Source: Microglena sp. YARC (taxonomy: Eukaryota > Chlorophyta > Chlorophyceae > Chlamydomonadales > Chlamydomonadaceae). Taken from it: a stretch of DNA of 64,000 nucleotides. The notes beneath the pieces were generated by a model, which saw nothing but the letters and a program-made list of their open reading frames with translations, had not been told where the DNA came from and did no database searches. This document shows positions 1 to 12,099 of this stretch, piece after piece. The stretch is from the NCBI GenBank assembly GCA_022414725.1, contig CM039464.1:6951180-7015179 (forward strand), given 5' to 3'. The translations under genes and the position numbers were made by a program. How positions within the stretch are numbered: the first letter of the stretch is position 1; each line of letters opens with the position of its first letter.

Positions 1-152
1 AGATGAGCTACGTAATATGCGCTAAGTGGTGAGATGAATAGAGATGAGATGAGTGAAATTCGCTATTTTGCAGGGCTTAGGGATGAGATAAATTTGGGAG
101 GTGCCTGCAATGCATAGGCAGTAAGCGTGGGAGACGACGTTCTACATTTCGA
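1..152. repeat. 152-bp direct repeat, copy 1
   Basis: This stretch recurs nearly exactly at 762-913, offset by 761 bp. It contains GAGATGAG-type short motifs and ends in GACGACGTTCTACATTTCG in both copies. No gene is visible in it. Confidence 0.85.
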
Positions 153-761
153 AAGGGTTTAGGGGGGGGGGCAGGTTGTGGGACCAGCAATGAAGGCTCA
201 GGCTATATAGACGGGGAGGCTATATACTCGAGGGCAGCAGGCTATATACAATTCATGTATGACTAACGCGTACTGCATGGTTGACTCACGGAACTAAGTA
301 CCAAAAAATGCAATTCCAATGATGCCCATGGGCAAGCAAGAGTGCAAGATGTATCCTCCCTTTCAATGGTTGCGCCATTAACCTCTGGGAGACATCAATA
401 GCCTCGGTGTCCCACCAGCAAAGACCACGTCCTTCCACTTGGTCTCTCCTTCCTTGGCAAAGGTAATGAGCCACAACAATGCCTGCCTCTTCCTCCCCTC
501 CAGCCAATCAGTTTTCGTCTTCTGGTTCCCATTTCGGTGGGAGATTTCCCTACATAAATGAGGGGCCAGATGAGCTGAGTGAGATGTTGTGAGTGATGAG
601 AAGCGCTGAGTGAATATACGAGCTGAGTGAAGATATTATACAAGAGAGGGGGTCCGAAGAAATGAGTCAGATGCTCTGAATGATGAGCTGAGCTGAGCGA
701 GATACGCCAAGTGAGAAGATAAGCTTAATGGGATGCGCTCAGTGAGATGCGCTGAGTGATG
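153..761. repeat. Degenerate GAGATG/GCTGAGTGA minisatellite and unique DNA
   Basis: The last 200 bases are an imperfect array of GATGAGCTGAGTGAGATGCG-like words. The first part has a G run (about 162-171) and otherwise unremarkable sequence. Short open frames here show no recognisable domain. Confidence 0.5.
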
Positions 762-913
762 AGATGAGCTACGTAATATGCGCTAAGTGGTGAGATGAAT
801 AGAGATGAGATGAGTGAAATTCGCTATTTTGCAGGGCTTAGGGATGAGATAAATTTGGGAGGTGCCTGCAATGCATAGGCAGTAAGCGTGGGAGACGACG
901 TTCTACATTTCGA
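762..913. repeat. 152-bp direct repeat, copy 2
   Basis: Near-identical to 1-152. Immediately downstream is CACCTGCAATCTAAATAC, a phrase that also occurs in every unit of the satellite starting at 1,490, so this segment may be an outlier of that repeat family. Confidence 0.85.
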
Positions 914-1124
914 CGGAAACACCTGCAATCTAAATACTGTACGCGCCTTAAGTATTGGCAAGATTAAGTATTGGCAAATGTCGTTTCCTTAAAGTGGGTC
1001 TCAGAAAAGCATGGAAAACAAACTTGGCAAAGGGGCCTATGGCTTTGACTGTCTCAAGCTCATACCCGAATCCAGTTAGCAAAGGGTCTTATGTTATTGT
1101 TACATTACCTTTTTACATGTTCTC

Positions 1125-1375
1125 GAAGTAGTCTACCCAAGCTTGCTGTAAAACCATGTGACAATTTAAATCAGGAGCACTAAACCTTCTAGGGCCTAGT
1201 AGGCAGACCGATACATGTCTCCAGCCAGTCAAATTGCTGGCTGGAGACATGTAACCAAATTCAAGGTAAAGTACAAGCTCACAAAGTAGTCTGCCTAAGC
1301 TTGCTTAAAACAAAACCATATAGCAATTCAAATCAGGAACATTGAACTTGCTAGGGCTTAGTAGACAAGGTACCA
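1125..1375. repeat. Two diverged ~80-bp copies flanking a perfect hairpin
   Basis: About 1,130-1,208 and 1,285-1,370 are diverged copies of one sequence (CTACCCAAGCTTGCTG / CTGCCTAAGCTTGCTT ... CTAGGGCCTAGTAG / CTAGGGCTTAGTAG). Between them, 1,213-1,228 and 1,237-1,252 form a perfect 16-bp inverted repeat (ACATGTCTCCAGCCAG) with an 8-base loop. No coding content seen. Confidence 0.7.
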
Positions 1376-1489
1376 TGGTAACCGTAAATTGGCAAAGTCC
1401 AACCACCTGGAGTGGTCTTAAGCTGGATACCTAGTACTGTTTGGCAAAGGGTCGTTTCCCAAACTGTTTGCCAATACATAAGGCTCGTA

Positions 1490-4310
1490 CAGTACAACAA
1501 CTCTACAGATCACTAGAATGGAAAGCCAGCGACCTGCAATCTGAACACCCCGCTAATTCAGCTGGACTGCTATACAAATAGCTGAGCGCCAGGCTGGGCA
1601 GCTGCCTGGCAGTTCCACAGATCATCTCATCAGGGGGGTGCCTGCAAGGCACAGGCTGTAAGCGCGGGAGACGCTCTACATATCGTTGGCCACGCCTGCA
1701 ATCTAAATACAACACTTCAACTCTACAGATCACTAGAATGGAAAGGCAGCGACCTGCAATATGAAAACGCCGCTAATTCAGCTGGACTGCTATACAAATA
1801 GCTGAGCGCCAGGCTGGGCAGCTGCCTGGCAGCTCCACAGATCATTCATCAGGGGGTGCCTGCAAGCACAGGCCAGGACGCTGGTGGTGGCCAGCAATAT
1901 ATACATAACGCGGTCAACTCTACAGATCACTAGAATGGAAGGCAGGACCTGCAATATGAACACGCCGCTAATTCAGCTGGACTGCTATACAAATAGCTGA
2001 GCGCCAGGCTGGGCAGCTGCCTGGCAGCTCCACAAGATCATCTCATCAGGGGTGCTGCAAGGCACAGGCTGTAAGCGCGGGAGACGCTCTACATATCGTT
2101 GGCCACGCCTGCAATCTAAATACAACACTTCAACTCTACAGATCACTAGAATGGAAAGGCAGCGACCTGCAATATGAACACGCCGCTAATTCAGCTGGAC
2201 TGCTATACAATAGCTGAGCGCCAGGCTGGGCAGCTGCCTGGCAGCTCCACAGATCATTCTCATCAGGGGGGTGCCTGCAAGGCACAGGCTGTAAGCGCGG
2301 GAGACGCTCTACATATCGTTGGCCACGCCTGCAATCTAAATACAACACTTCAACTCTACAGATCACTAGAATGGAAAGGCAGCGACCTGCAATATGAACA
2401 CGCCGCTAATTCAGCTGGACTGCTATACAAATAGCTGAGCGCCAGGCTGGGCAGCTGCCTGGCAGCTCCACAGATCATCTCATCAGGGGGGTGCCTGCAA
2501 GGCACAGGCTGTAAGCGCGGGAGACGCTCTACATATCGTTGGCCACGCCTGCAATCTAAATACAACACTTCAACTCTACAGATCACTAGAATGGAAAGGC
2601 AGCGACCTGCAATATGAACACGCCGCTAATTCAGCTGGACTGCTATACAAATAGCTGAGCGCCAGGCTGGGCAGCTGCCTGGCAGCTCCACAGATCATCT
2701 CATCAGGGGGGTGCCTGCAAGGCACAGGCTGTAAGCGCGGGAGACGCTCTACATATCGTTGGCCACGCCTGCAATCTAAATACAACACTTCAACTCTACA
2801 GATCACTAGAATGGAAAGGCAGCGACCTGCAATATGAACACGCCGCTAATTCAGCTGGACTGCTATACAAATAGCTGAGCGCCAGCTGGGCAGCTGCCTG
2901 GCAGGCTCCACAGATCACAAGATCTATCAGGGGGTGCCTGCAAGGCACAGGCTGTAAGCGCGGGAGACGCTCTACATATCGTTGGCCACGCCTGCAATCT
3001 AATACAAACACTTCAACTCTACAGATCACTAGAATGGAAAAGCAGCGACCTGCAATATGAAACACGCGCTAATTCAGCTGGACTGCAAAATATCACAAAT
3101 AGCTGAGCGCCAGGCTGGGCAGCTGCCTGGCAGCTCACAGATCATCTCATCAGGGGGGTGCCTGCAGGCACAGGCTGTAAGCGCGGGAGACGCTCTACAT
3201 ATCGTTGGCCACGCCTGCAATCTAAATACAGCACTTCAACTCTACAGATCACTAGAATGGAAAGGCAGCGACCTGCAATATGAACACGCCGCTAATTCAG
3301 CTGGACTGCTATACAAATAGCTGAGCGCCAGGGCTGGGCAGCTGCCTGGCAGCTCCACAGATCATCTCATCAGGGGGGTGCCTGCAAAGGCACAGGCTGT
3401 AAGCGCGGGAGACGCTCTACATATCGTTGGCCACGCCTGCAATCTAAATAACAACACTTCAACTCTACAGATCACTAGAATGGAAAGGCAGCGACCTGCA
3501 ATATGAACACGCCGCTAATTCAGCTGGACTGCTATCAAATAGCTGAGCGCCAGGCTGGGCAGCTGCCTGGCAGCTCCACAGATCATCTCATCAGGGGGGT
3601 GCCTGCAAGGCACAGGCTGTAAGCGCGGGAGACGCTCTACATATCGTTGGCCACGCCTGCAATCTAAATACAACACTTCAACTCTACAGATCACTAGAAT
3701 GGAAAGGCAGCGACCTGCAATATGAACACGCCGCTAATTCAGCTGGACTGCTATACAAATAGCTGAGCGCCAGCTGGTGCAGCTGATCCTGGCAAGCTCC
3801 ACAGATCATCTCATCAGATCACTAGGGGGCGCGACCTGCCTGCAAGCTTGCGCCACAGGCTGTCCAAGCGCGGGAGACGCTCTACATATCGTTGGCCACG
3901 CCTGCAATCTAAATAAAACACGCCGCTACACTTCAACTCTACAGATCACTAGAATGGAAAGGCAGCGACCTGCAATATGAACACGCCGCTAATTCAGCTG
4001 GACTGCTATACAAATAGCTGAGCGCCAGGCTGGGCAGCTGCCTGGCAGCTCACAGATCATCTCATCAGGGGGGTGCCTGCAAGGCACAGGCTGTAAGCGC
4101 GGGCAGACGCTCTACATCACGCTCGTTGGCCACGCCTGCAACAATCTAAAGCTACAACACTTCAACTCTACAGAATCACTAGACTGGAAAGGCAGCGACC
4201 TGCAATATGAACACGCCGCTAATTCAGCTGGACTGCTATACAAATAGCTGAGCGCCAGGCTGGGCAGCTGCCTGGCAGCTCCACAGATCATCTCATCAGG
4301 GGGTGCCTGC
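1490..4310. repeat. ~220-bp satellite, about 13 tandem copies
   Basis: The phrase CAGATCACTAGAATGG recurs at about 1506, 1725, 1924, 2138, 2358, 2579, 2799, 3020, 3244, 3465, 3686, 3945 and 4169, giving a period close to 220 bp. The middle copies (2,356-3,000) are nearly identical and the edge copies are diverged or rearranged, for example 3,770-3,930 which contains scrambled insertions. The same 76-aa open frame recurs on the minus strand only because the sequence recurs; I see no protein domain in it. Confidence 0.95.
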
Positions 4311-4570
4311 AACGTACAGGACGTAATGCTATGCATGCAGCTTACACATGCCAATCCTTTCAACGGTTAGTGAGTTGGGAGTAGGCGATGCCATACATAT
4401 GCCCAGCATTGCCTTGGTTGGCATCAAGCAATGTAGGAAGGCACTTGTTGGGTGGGCACGCAAGCACCAACATATTTGTTAGGCTTTCCGGCAGTACCGG
4501 GTATAGTTGGTCCTGAATGTCATGAGGATCAAAACTTTGTATCAAGGGCATGGTAGCATCTGCATCACGT
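4311..4570. other. Linker between two satellites
   Basis: Mostly single-copy DNA separating the 220-bp satellite from its relative. A 73-aa minus-strand open frame has no recognisable motif. I see no gene here. Confidence 0.4.
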
Positions 4571-6000
4571 CTACAGGCCACTTGACTAGCAGCTGCCTAG
4601 CAGCTGTACATATCATATACAAAAGGTTGGCGCCTGCAATGGACAGACCATACGAGCTGGAGCTGCTGTACATATTGTCTGCCACGCCTGCAATCTAAAC
4701 ACAACACTTCAACTCTGCAGATCACCAGACTAGGCAGGTGCCTGCAATATGAGCACATGACTAGTTCAGCTGGTTGTCTACAGTGCATATAGCAGGCCAC
4801 TGGACTAGCAGCTGTACATATCATATACAAAAGGTTGGCGCCTGCAATGGACAGACCATACGAGCTGGAGCTGCTGTACATATTGTCTGCCACGCCTGCA
4901 ATCTAAGCACAACACTTCAACTCTGCAGATCACCAGACTAGGCAGGTGCCTGAATATGAGCATATGACATATTCAGCTGGTCGTCTACAGTACATATAGC
5001 AGGCCACTTGACTAGCAGCTGCCTAGCAGCTGTACATATCATATACAAAAGGTTGGCGCCTGCAATGGACAGACCATACGAGCTGGAGCTGCTGTACATA
5101 TTGTCTGCCACGCCTGCAATCTAAACACAACACTCCAACTCTGCAGATAACCAGAATAGGCAGGTGCCTGAATATGAGCACATGACTTATTCAGCTGGTC
5201 GTCTACAGTTCATATAGCAGGCCACTGGACTAGCAGCTGCCTAGCAGCTGTACATATAATATAAAAAGGTTGGCGCCTGCAATGGACAGACCATACAAGC
5301 TGGAGCTGCTGTACATATTGTCTGCCACGCCTGCAATCTAAACACAACACATCAACTCTGCAGATTGCCAGTCTTAGCAGATGCCTGTCACACGAACACA
5401 TAACTCATTCAGCTAGAATGCTGCACGTATTGTACATCACTAGATTAGCAGCTGTACATATAATATAAAAGAGGTTGGCGCCTGCAATGGACAGACCATA
5501 CGAGCTGGAGCTGCTCTACATATTGTCTGCCATGCCTGCAATCTAAACACAACACTTCAACTCTACAGATTGCGAGTCTTAGCAGATGCCTGCCACATGA
5601 ACACATAATCATTCAGCTAGAATGCTACGTATTTGTACATCAACTAGATTAGCAGCTATACATATAATATAAAAAAGGTTGGCGCTGCAATGGACAGACC
5701 ATACGAGCTGGAGTGCTGGTACATATTGTCTGCATGCCTGCAATCTAAACACATCACTCAACTCTGCAGATCGCCAGACTAGACAGCTACCGTGCAACAT
5801 AAGCACACAATAATTCAGCTAGTAACTTGTATGTATCACAGATCACTAGAGTGGCTGCTGTGACAATAATATACGAAGTTGGCGCTGCAATAGACAGACA
5901 AGAAGAGCTGGAGCTGCTCTTCATATCGATGCCACGCCTGCAATATTAACACAGCACTTCAACTCTGCAGATTGCCTAGACTAGGCATCTGCCTGCAGCA
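4571..6000. repeat. Related ~200-217-bp satellite, about 6-7 copies
   Basis: CAATGGACAGACCATAC or close variants recur at about 4,637, 4,846, 5,063, 5,279, 5,487 and 5,689, spaced 200-217 bp. The final copies after 5,690 are diverged. Units share CACGCCTGCAATCTAAA and CACTTCAACTCT with the upstream 220-bp satellite, so the two arrays descend from one ancestral unit. Confidence 0.9.
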
Positions 6001-6001
6001 T

Positions 6002-6231
6002 GAAACACATAATGGGTTGGTGGATGGAGTTGGGTGGGTGGGTGGGTGGGTGGTGGTGGTGGGTGGTGGGGAGGGTCACAGGTATTTGCGCGTGTGCGTT
6101 GTGTGCGGTGGTGCGGTGTGGTTGGGCGTGTAGGGGTGTGTCTGCATCTGTGGTGTGGTGGTGGTAGGGGTGGTGGTGGTGGTTTGTGTGTGTGTGTGTG
6201 TGTGTGTGGGGGGGGCGCGCGGGGGGGGGGT

Positions 6232-6263
<32 letters not shown>

Positions 6264-6480
6264 GGGGGGATGAATGATATTGTGGTCACACAGTATTGCG
6301 TGTGTTATGCATGGTGGGTGAATCTTTGGGTGTGTGGGGGTTGGGCGAGAGGGACAGACGAGGGTGGATGTGATAGGAGAAGGGTGGGTCTCACAATATT
6401 GTTTATGTGGTGTGGGGGTGTTGGTGAGGTAAAGAGACATGGGAATGTGTGGGGATTATTTTAGGGGGAAGGGGTGGGGG
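6002..6480. repeat. G/T-rich simple sequence with poly-G run
   Basis: GGGT and GGT repeats, then (GT)n at 6,184-6,208, then an almost pure G tract to about 6,268. This has G-quadruplex potential on the plus strand. Open frames here encode only Gly- or Pro-rich low-complexity peptides and are not genes. Confidence 0.9.
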
Positions 6481-6845
6481 CAGTTAGAGATGCAGGTCAT
6501 GCAGGATATCTGCGGTACCTGTGCGTGTAGCTGAGAGTGCATGGTAGTGTGCGTATGTATGTGAGGTGGTAGTGTATTTGTATGGGAGGGGAATGCATAT
6601 GAAAAGAGTAAGGCGACCAAAGCTGCCTGTATGTGCCGGGGGTGCAGATGAGATTTTTGTGCGTGCGTGCTCGTGTGTGTGCAGCAGATAGGTGGGTTGG
6701 GGAGATATTTGTCAGTGGAGAGGCAGGCCACGCAACATGTCTCTATGTTGCGAGCGAGTTGGCTGTATTGCGCCGGGGCTGTGAAATCAGGAGGTCGTGA
6801 GTTTTAAACTGGTCTGTAGTTGCCACACAGATCTCTAGAGTCCCC
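6481..6845. other. G/T-rich DNA without a recognisable gene
   Basis: Continuing GT-rich sequence without clear periodicity. Short open frames on both strands have no recognisable domain. Confidence 0.3.
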
Positions 6846-7140
6846 CACCCCTCCCCCCCCCCCCCCCCCCCCCTCCCCCCCCCTCCTCCTTTCCCCTGCA
6901 GTTGGATGTCGAATGCTCCAGGCAGCAAATGTGTGCCACCCTTCTGCCGCCTGCACCACCCGGAACTCCAGCACCACCAATGCTGCTCCCAGCACCACCT
7001 CAGCCTCCACAGCTGCCCTTTCTGCCACCCACCCCACAGATTCCATCTCCCCCCACGACCCCAGCCTCCCACCCCACAGCCTCCCCCCCTTCCACCACCA
7101 CCATTTCCGTTCCCTTCGCCCCTTCCCCAGTCCCAAGCCC
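6846..7140. repeat. C-rich / CCA-rich low-complexity tract
   Basis: A near-continuous C run (about 6,846-6,885) is followed by CCACC/CCAGC-rich sequence. The several overlapping plus-strand Pro/Ser/Thr-rich open frames (up to 168 aa) follow from base composition and lack any recognisable domain. Confidence 0.75.
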
Positions 7141-7699
7141 ACCAGCACGGGATCTTCACCTCCAGCACTTAGTGCTCCTCCAGTAGCGCTTGACGAGAGA
7201 CCTGCGAACTGGCACTTCTGGGTTGTGCAGGTTGTAGACTGCACTCTTTCCAAGGGAGGTTTTACAGTCCTGCAGACCGAATACAGTCTCGCCGTTTGCT
7301 GCCTGCACTCGTCGAAATTATTGTAAACGGTCCAACGTTGCGAACGCTGGCTACGCTATTACCTACACCGGAATCAGCAATCATGGGACATGATGACTCG
7401 TCGCCTAATCATCATTCGCCAGGCTCTAGAGAATTCAGCTGAAGCGGCCGAATGCTTGTGGCTAATGCTTCATTAATAATCTGCTATTGGCTGTAGCTGG
7501 TAAGTGCGATGGGATACGTTGGCTTAGCTAGGCTGCAGTTGCGCCAATCCGAAGTTGAGTGAGTTTCGAGGTGCGCCTGGCTCCCTTGGAGCTCGCCGAG
7601 ATTGTTGAAGTGCATGTCAGTGGTTTGGTTGCGATGCGGCGTAAAATGCGGATGCTCGCGAGTTGCGAGTGTTTGCTCGGCTTCTGTTAAAGTGCTGAA

Positions 7700-8765
7700 G
7701 CGTTGATTGATGCGGAAGAAGAATATCTGGAAAACCAGATATCCGAGATAGTCAGGTACGCGTCAGACACTCGAGATACGGTACAGTCCACCTCAGAGAC
7801 GGTTACAGAGATTGGCGCGTTCCCTGGTGATACCTTTTTGCTAGTCTTTCATTGCACGCGCCTGCTTGCTTGCCTCTTTACGCTCCTCTTTTCAGCTCCT
7901 TTTTGGTGCCAAAGCATTAGTTCGCTCTCGGGTTCCGTACGTCACAGGCACCTTTTGGCTAGTTCTTTGGTTTGCCCTTCATGCCTGCAGTTTTCGGGTT
8001 TGGTTTGGGGTTTAGGGTTACAAGTTTACCCTAGACCCTAAACCCTAACCCACCCTTCTCCTTTTCGCCTCCCTTTCTCGCTGGCTGTGCTTAGATTGTT
8101 GTTTCGTTTCTCTAGTAAATAGCTCTAGTTTGTGGCTTCTGCCTTTGTGTACGGGCAGGGCAGGTCTACCAAGTGTGGTGGATTCCCTTGCCCTGACATG
8201 TGTGCTGCCTTCTGAGTCTTGCATAGGTTGGTTTCTGGCTCTCTGTTTTCGGCTGGCCTCCTCCTTTCCTTCATGGGTGTCTATGGTTATCATCTTGACA
8301 CTCCGGTCCTTTCTGCAAGTTGGTTTGTGTCGGTTGTCTTGTGCTTTCTTCTTTGAGGGCACTATCGCTGCATATTAAGGTGCTCATAGCGCATGCCCCT
8401 TGGGTGGTATTTAGCTCTTTTCGTTTTTAGGCCTTCTCTCTTGTGGTTGGTGGATTGGTGCCTGATTGCTTACTTTTGCATCCCTCCCCTTTCGCTCTCC
8501 TTTACAACACCTCTAGTTTGTTTCCTTTTTTCGGGACTTGACCTAGTTTGTTTTTCAGGTTTGTGGGGTGCCTTCTGTGAATTTCCGGAGTATTGCAGAG
8601 CACAGAGACGAGGGGAAGACGGTAAGGATAAGATCTTTACAGTTAGATAAGCATTCGATCAATGCGCTAGGAGGAGTACTGAGATGGCGCGGCACCTCAG
8701 GGTACCGGCATGAGAGTCGTGCCATAGCTGGCAGCGGCATCGCACTACAGTGCAGCAGGGAGTAG
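7700..8765 (+). other. Weak candidate for a spliced host gene
   Basis: The frame from about 7,703 has an acidic, helix-like start (residues such as EEEYLENQISEIV) for roughly 45 codons. A long T/C-rich stretch follows and ends in TTTTTCAG at about 8,553-8,560, a plausible splice acceptor. The next segment ends at GACG before GTAAGG near 8,621, a plausible donor, and an open frame continues to 8,765. No protein family is recognised, so the exon reading rests only on composition and splice-like words. It could equally be non-coding. Confidence 0.2.
8011..8051. repeat. Interstitial plant-type telomere-like block
   Basis: TTTAGGGTTA is followed within 20 bases by CCCTAGACCCTAAACCCTAA, so the heptamer TTTAGGG and its complement lie head to head. 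The block is only about 40 bases, too short to be a functional telomere. Confidence 0.6.
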
Positions 8766-9028
8766 TCCTGTGCACTCCAAGTCCACTCTAGGTGAACCGG
8801 TGAACCCGTGAAAACACCTTCAAAACCCTCGTGCTTCCGTGTTATAAAATTGGATGGTCGGTCAGGTACTGTGCTGCTGCAATCTCGGCATGATTAGCTG
8901 AGTTTATGTAACTACCCCTCTCCTCCTGGAGGACCACAATGCACATGTTTTTCGATGTTGACGTCAATCAAGGCTAGCTCAATTATTGTTGTGTCTTTAA
9001 ACCTTTTTTGTCGTCTGTTGGTTGATGA

Positions 9029-9103
9029 GCCTCGTTTGGTGGTCGGTGGTTATCACGTGTGCCTCACACGCAAAAGGTCACCAGTCCGAACCTGGTACGA
9101 GGC
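9029..9103 (+). pseudogene. tRNA-Val(CAC) relic, first unit
   Basis: GCCTCGT and ACGAGGC ends pair and the CTCACAC anticodon loop is present, but the D-arm carries extra and changed bases (GTTTGGTGGTCGGTGG) and the anticodon stem has AAAAGG in place of ACAAGG. This is the edge unit of the array. Confidence 0.6.
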
Positions 9104-10055
9104 ATCCTTATTACTGATAGGAGGTACTGGAATGCTAACGGGCATGCCTCCTTGAGCCTGAAGCCCGTGATATGTTCACTTGCTTCTGACTCGCCTGGCG
9201 ATCACTGTCCGATGAATACCGTGGAAATACCTGGATTACCGTGAGATTTACGAGGCTTTACCGTGAGCCCCGTGAACCAAACAGTTGTACATCAAAATTT
9301 ATATCGCAATTTGCTGTGCTTATATGTCGCTCAAACAACAACGCAACAGTAGTGCGAAGTTTAATACGGTAAAATTTTGCAAAGAAACCGAATTTATAAT
9401 ACAAATGAGGTCTAAGGTATCTTGTGTTTTACTGTTTTACACTTTCACGGATGTAAATGGGGAACCAAATCCCCCCACAACCCCCAGGAGGCCAGACCCG
9501 AAACATGCATCGTACCCAATAATAGCCAAATACACCCACCGGATCGAGGGGGCTAACTGTGTACTTGAGGACATCCAGGCTCTACCCTTAGCGAACGGCC
9601 ACCCTGGAGGATTGGCCATGGCAAGGGCACGTGGTCTACATGCATGGCACGCAGGTAATGACAACGCCTGGTGGGGCGTGGTAATAAGGGAGCCCCGTCT
9701 TGCGGCGACAGGGTACGGGCTGCTGCTTTACCTAGACAAAGCTTTCATGGCGGTTGACAGCGGCCGCGAACACTAAAGCGCACCCGTAGAGATTGGAACC
9801 CCGCACCTTCTTCGTTCGTTCAAGGAGCTCTGCCATTGAGCCATTCGTCGAAACGGGGATGCACGCACGTAGACTACATGCCCAACCAAGGTCATAGAGG
9901 TCCTAGTCGTCAACGAGGCAAAACAGACTCCACCAGGGACAAGGGCCTGAGGTCCTGGAGGACCACATGCACATGTTTTTCGATGTGACGTCATCAAGGC
10001 TAGCTCAATTATTGATGTGTCTTTAAACCTTTTTTGTCGTCCTGTTGGTTGATGA

Positions 10056-10128
10056 GCCTCGTTGGTGTAGTTGGTTATCACGTGTGCCTCACACGCACAA
10101 GGTCACCATTTCGAACCTGGTACTAGGC
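10056..10128 (+). tRNA. tRNA-Val(CAC)
   Basis: 73 bases. Anticodon stem TGTGC/GCACA with loop CTCACAC gives anticodon CAC. The D-arm GTGTAGTTGGTTATCAC closely resembles eukaryotic tRNA-Val. The acceptor end reads ACTAGGC, giving one mismatch with GCCTCGT, and the T-stem has ACCAT opposite CTGGT (one mismatch). No TTTT terminator is seen in the following ~150 bases. Confidence 0.6.
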
Positions 10129-11078
10129 ATCCTTATTACTGATAGGAGGTACTGGAATGCTAACGAGCATGCCTCCTTGAGCCTGAAGCCCGTGATATGT
10201 TCACTTGCTTCTGACTCGCCCGTCAATCACCGTCCGATGAATACCGTGGAAATACCTGGATTACCGTGAGATTTACGAGGCTTTACCGTGAGCCCCGAGA
10301 ACTAAACAGTTGTACATCAGAATTTATATCGCAATTTGCTATGCTTATATGTCGCTCAAACAACAACGCAACAGTAGTGCGAAGTTAAATACGGTACAAT
10401 TTTGCAAAGAAACCGAATTTATAATACAAATGAGGTCTAAGGTATCTTGTGTTTTACTGTTTTACACTTTCACGGATGTAAATGGGGAACCAAATCCCCC
10501 CACAACCCCCAGGAGGCCAGACCCGAAACATGCATCGTACCCAATAATAGCCAAATACACCCACCGGATCGAGGGGAGGCTAACTGTGTACTTGAGGACA
10601 TCCAGGCTCTACCCTAGCGAACGGCCACCCTGGAGGATTGGCCATGGCAAGGGCACGTGGTCTACATGCATGGCACGCAGGTAATGACAACGCCTGGTGG
10701 GGCGTGGTAGTAGGGAGCCCCGTCTTGCGGCGACAGGTACGGGCTGCTGCTTTACCTAGACAAAGCTTCATGGCGGTTGACAGCGGCCGGCGAACACTAA
10801 AGCGCACCCGTAGAGATTGGACCCCGCACCTTCTTCGTTCGTTCAAGGAGCTCTGCCATTGAGCCATTCGTCGAAACGGGGATGCACGCACGTAGACTAC
10901 ATGCCCAACCAAGGTCATAAGAGTCCTAGTCGTCAATGAGGCAAACAGACTCCACCAGGGGACAAGGGCCTGAGGTCCTGGAGGACCACATGCACATGTT
11001 TTTCGATGTGACGTCATCAAGGCTAGCTCAATTATTGTTGTGTCTTTAAACCTTTTTTGTCGTCCTGTTGGTTGATGA

Positions 11079-11151
11079 GCCTCGTTGGTGTAGTTGGTTA
11101 TCACGTGTGCCTCACACGCACAAGGTCACCATTTCGAACCTGGTACGAGGC
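11079..11151 (+). tRNA. tRNA-Val(CAC)
   Basis: A perfect 7-bp acceptor stem (GCCTCGT with ACGAGGC), intact D-arm, and CAC anticodon in a perfect 5-bp stem. The T-stem has one mismatch (ACCAT/CTGGT). The T-run CCTTTTTTG lies about 30 bases upstream. Confidence 0.7.
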
Positions 11152-12099
11152 ATCCTTATTACTGATAGGAGGTACTGGAATGCTAACGAGCATGCCTCCT
11201 TGAGCCTGAAGCCCGTGGCATGTTCACTTGCTTCTGACTCGCCTGGCGATCACCGTCCGATGAATTCGTGGAAATACCTGGATTACCGTGAGATTTACGA
11301 GGCTTTACCGTGAGCCCCGTGAACCAAACAGTTGTACATCAGAATTTATGTCGCAATTTTCTATGCTTATATGTCGCTCAAACAACAACGCAACAGTAGT
11401 GCGAAGTTTAATACGGTACAATTTCGCAAAGAAACCGAATTTATAATACAAATGAGGTCTAAGGTATCTTGTGTTTTACTGATTTACACTTTCACGGATG
11501 TAAATGGGGAACCAAATCCTCCCACAAACCCCAGGAGGCCAGACCCGAAACATGCATCGTACCCAATAATAGCCAAATACACCCCCCGGATCGAGGGGAG
11601 GCTAACTGTGTACTTGAGGACATCCAGGCTCTACCCTAGCGAACGGCCACCCTGGAGGATTGGCCATGGCAAGGGCACGTGGTCTACATGGCACGCAGGT
11701 AATGACAACGCTTGGTGGGGCGTGGTAGTAAGGGAGCCCCGTCTTGCGGAGACAGGGTACGGGCTGCTGCTTTACCTAGACAAAGCTTTCATGGCGGTTG
11801 ACAGCGGCCGCGAACACTAAAGCGCACCCGTAGAGATTGGAACCCCGCACCTTCTTCGTTCGTTCAAGGAGCTCTGCCATTGAGCCATTCGTCGAAACGG
11901 GGATGCACGCACGTTAGACTACATGCCCAACCAAGGTCATAGAGGTCCTAGTCGTCAACGAGGCAAACAGACTCCACCAGGGACAAGGGCCTGAGGTCCT
12001 GGAGGACCACATGCACATGTTTTTCGATGTGACGTCATCAAGGCTAGCTCAATTATTGTTGTGTCTTTAAACCTTTTTTGTCGTCCTGTTGGTTGATGA

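Noticed and set aside
2136..3065. Repeated 76-codon minus-strand frames
   Set aside because: Direct products of the 220-bp satellite; no sign of coding constraint.
1490..6000. CRISPR-like array
   Set aside because: Whole units of about 220 bp repeat without unique spacers, and the context is eukaryotic.
6820..7326. 168-codon Pro/Ser/Thr-rich frame and overlapping partners
   Set aside because: Three overlapping frames are open because of C/CCA-rich composition; no domain or start context supports a gene.
11332..11820. ~162-codon frame recurring in several 1-kb units
   Set aside because: Open only in some units and broken by small indels in most others, with no recognisable domain; sequence identity between units is enough to explain the recurrence.
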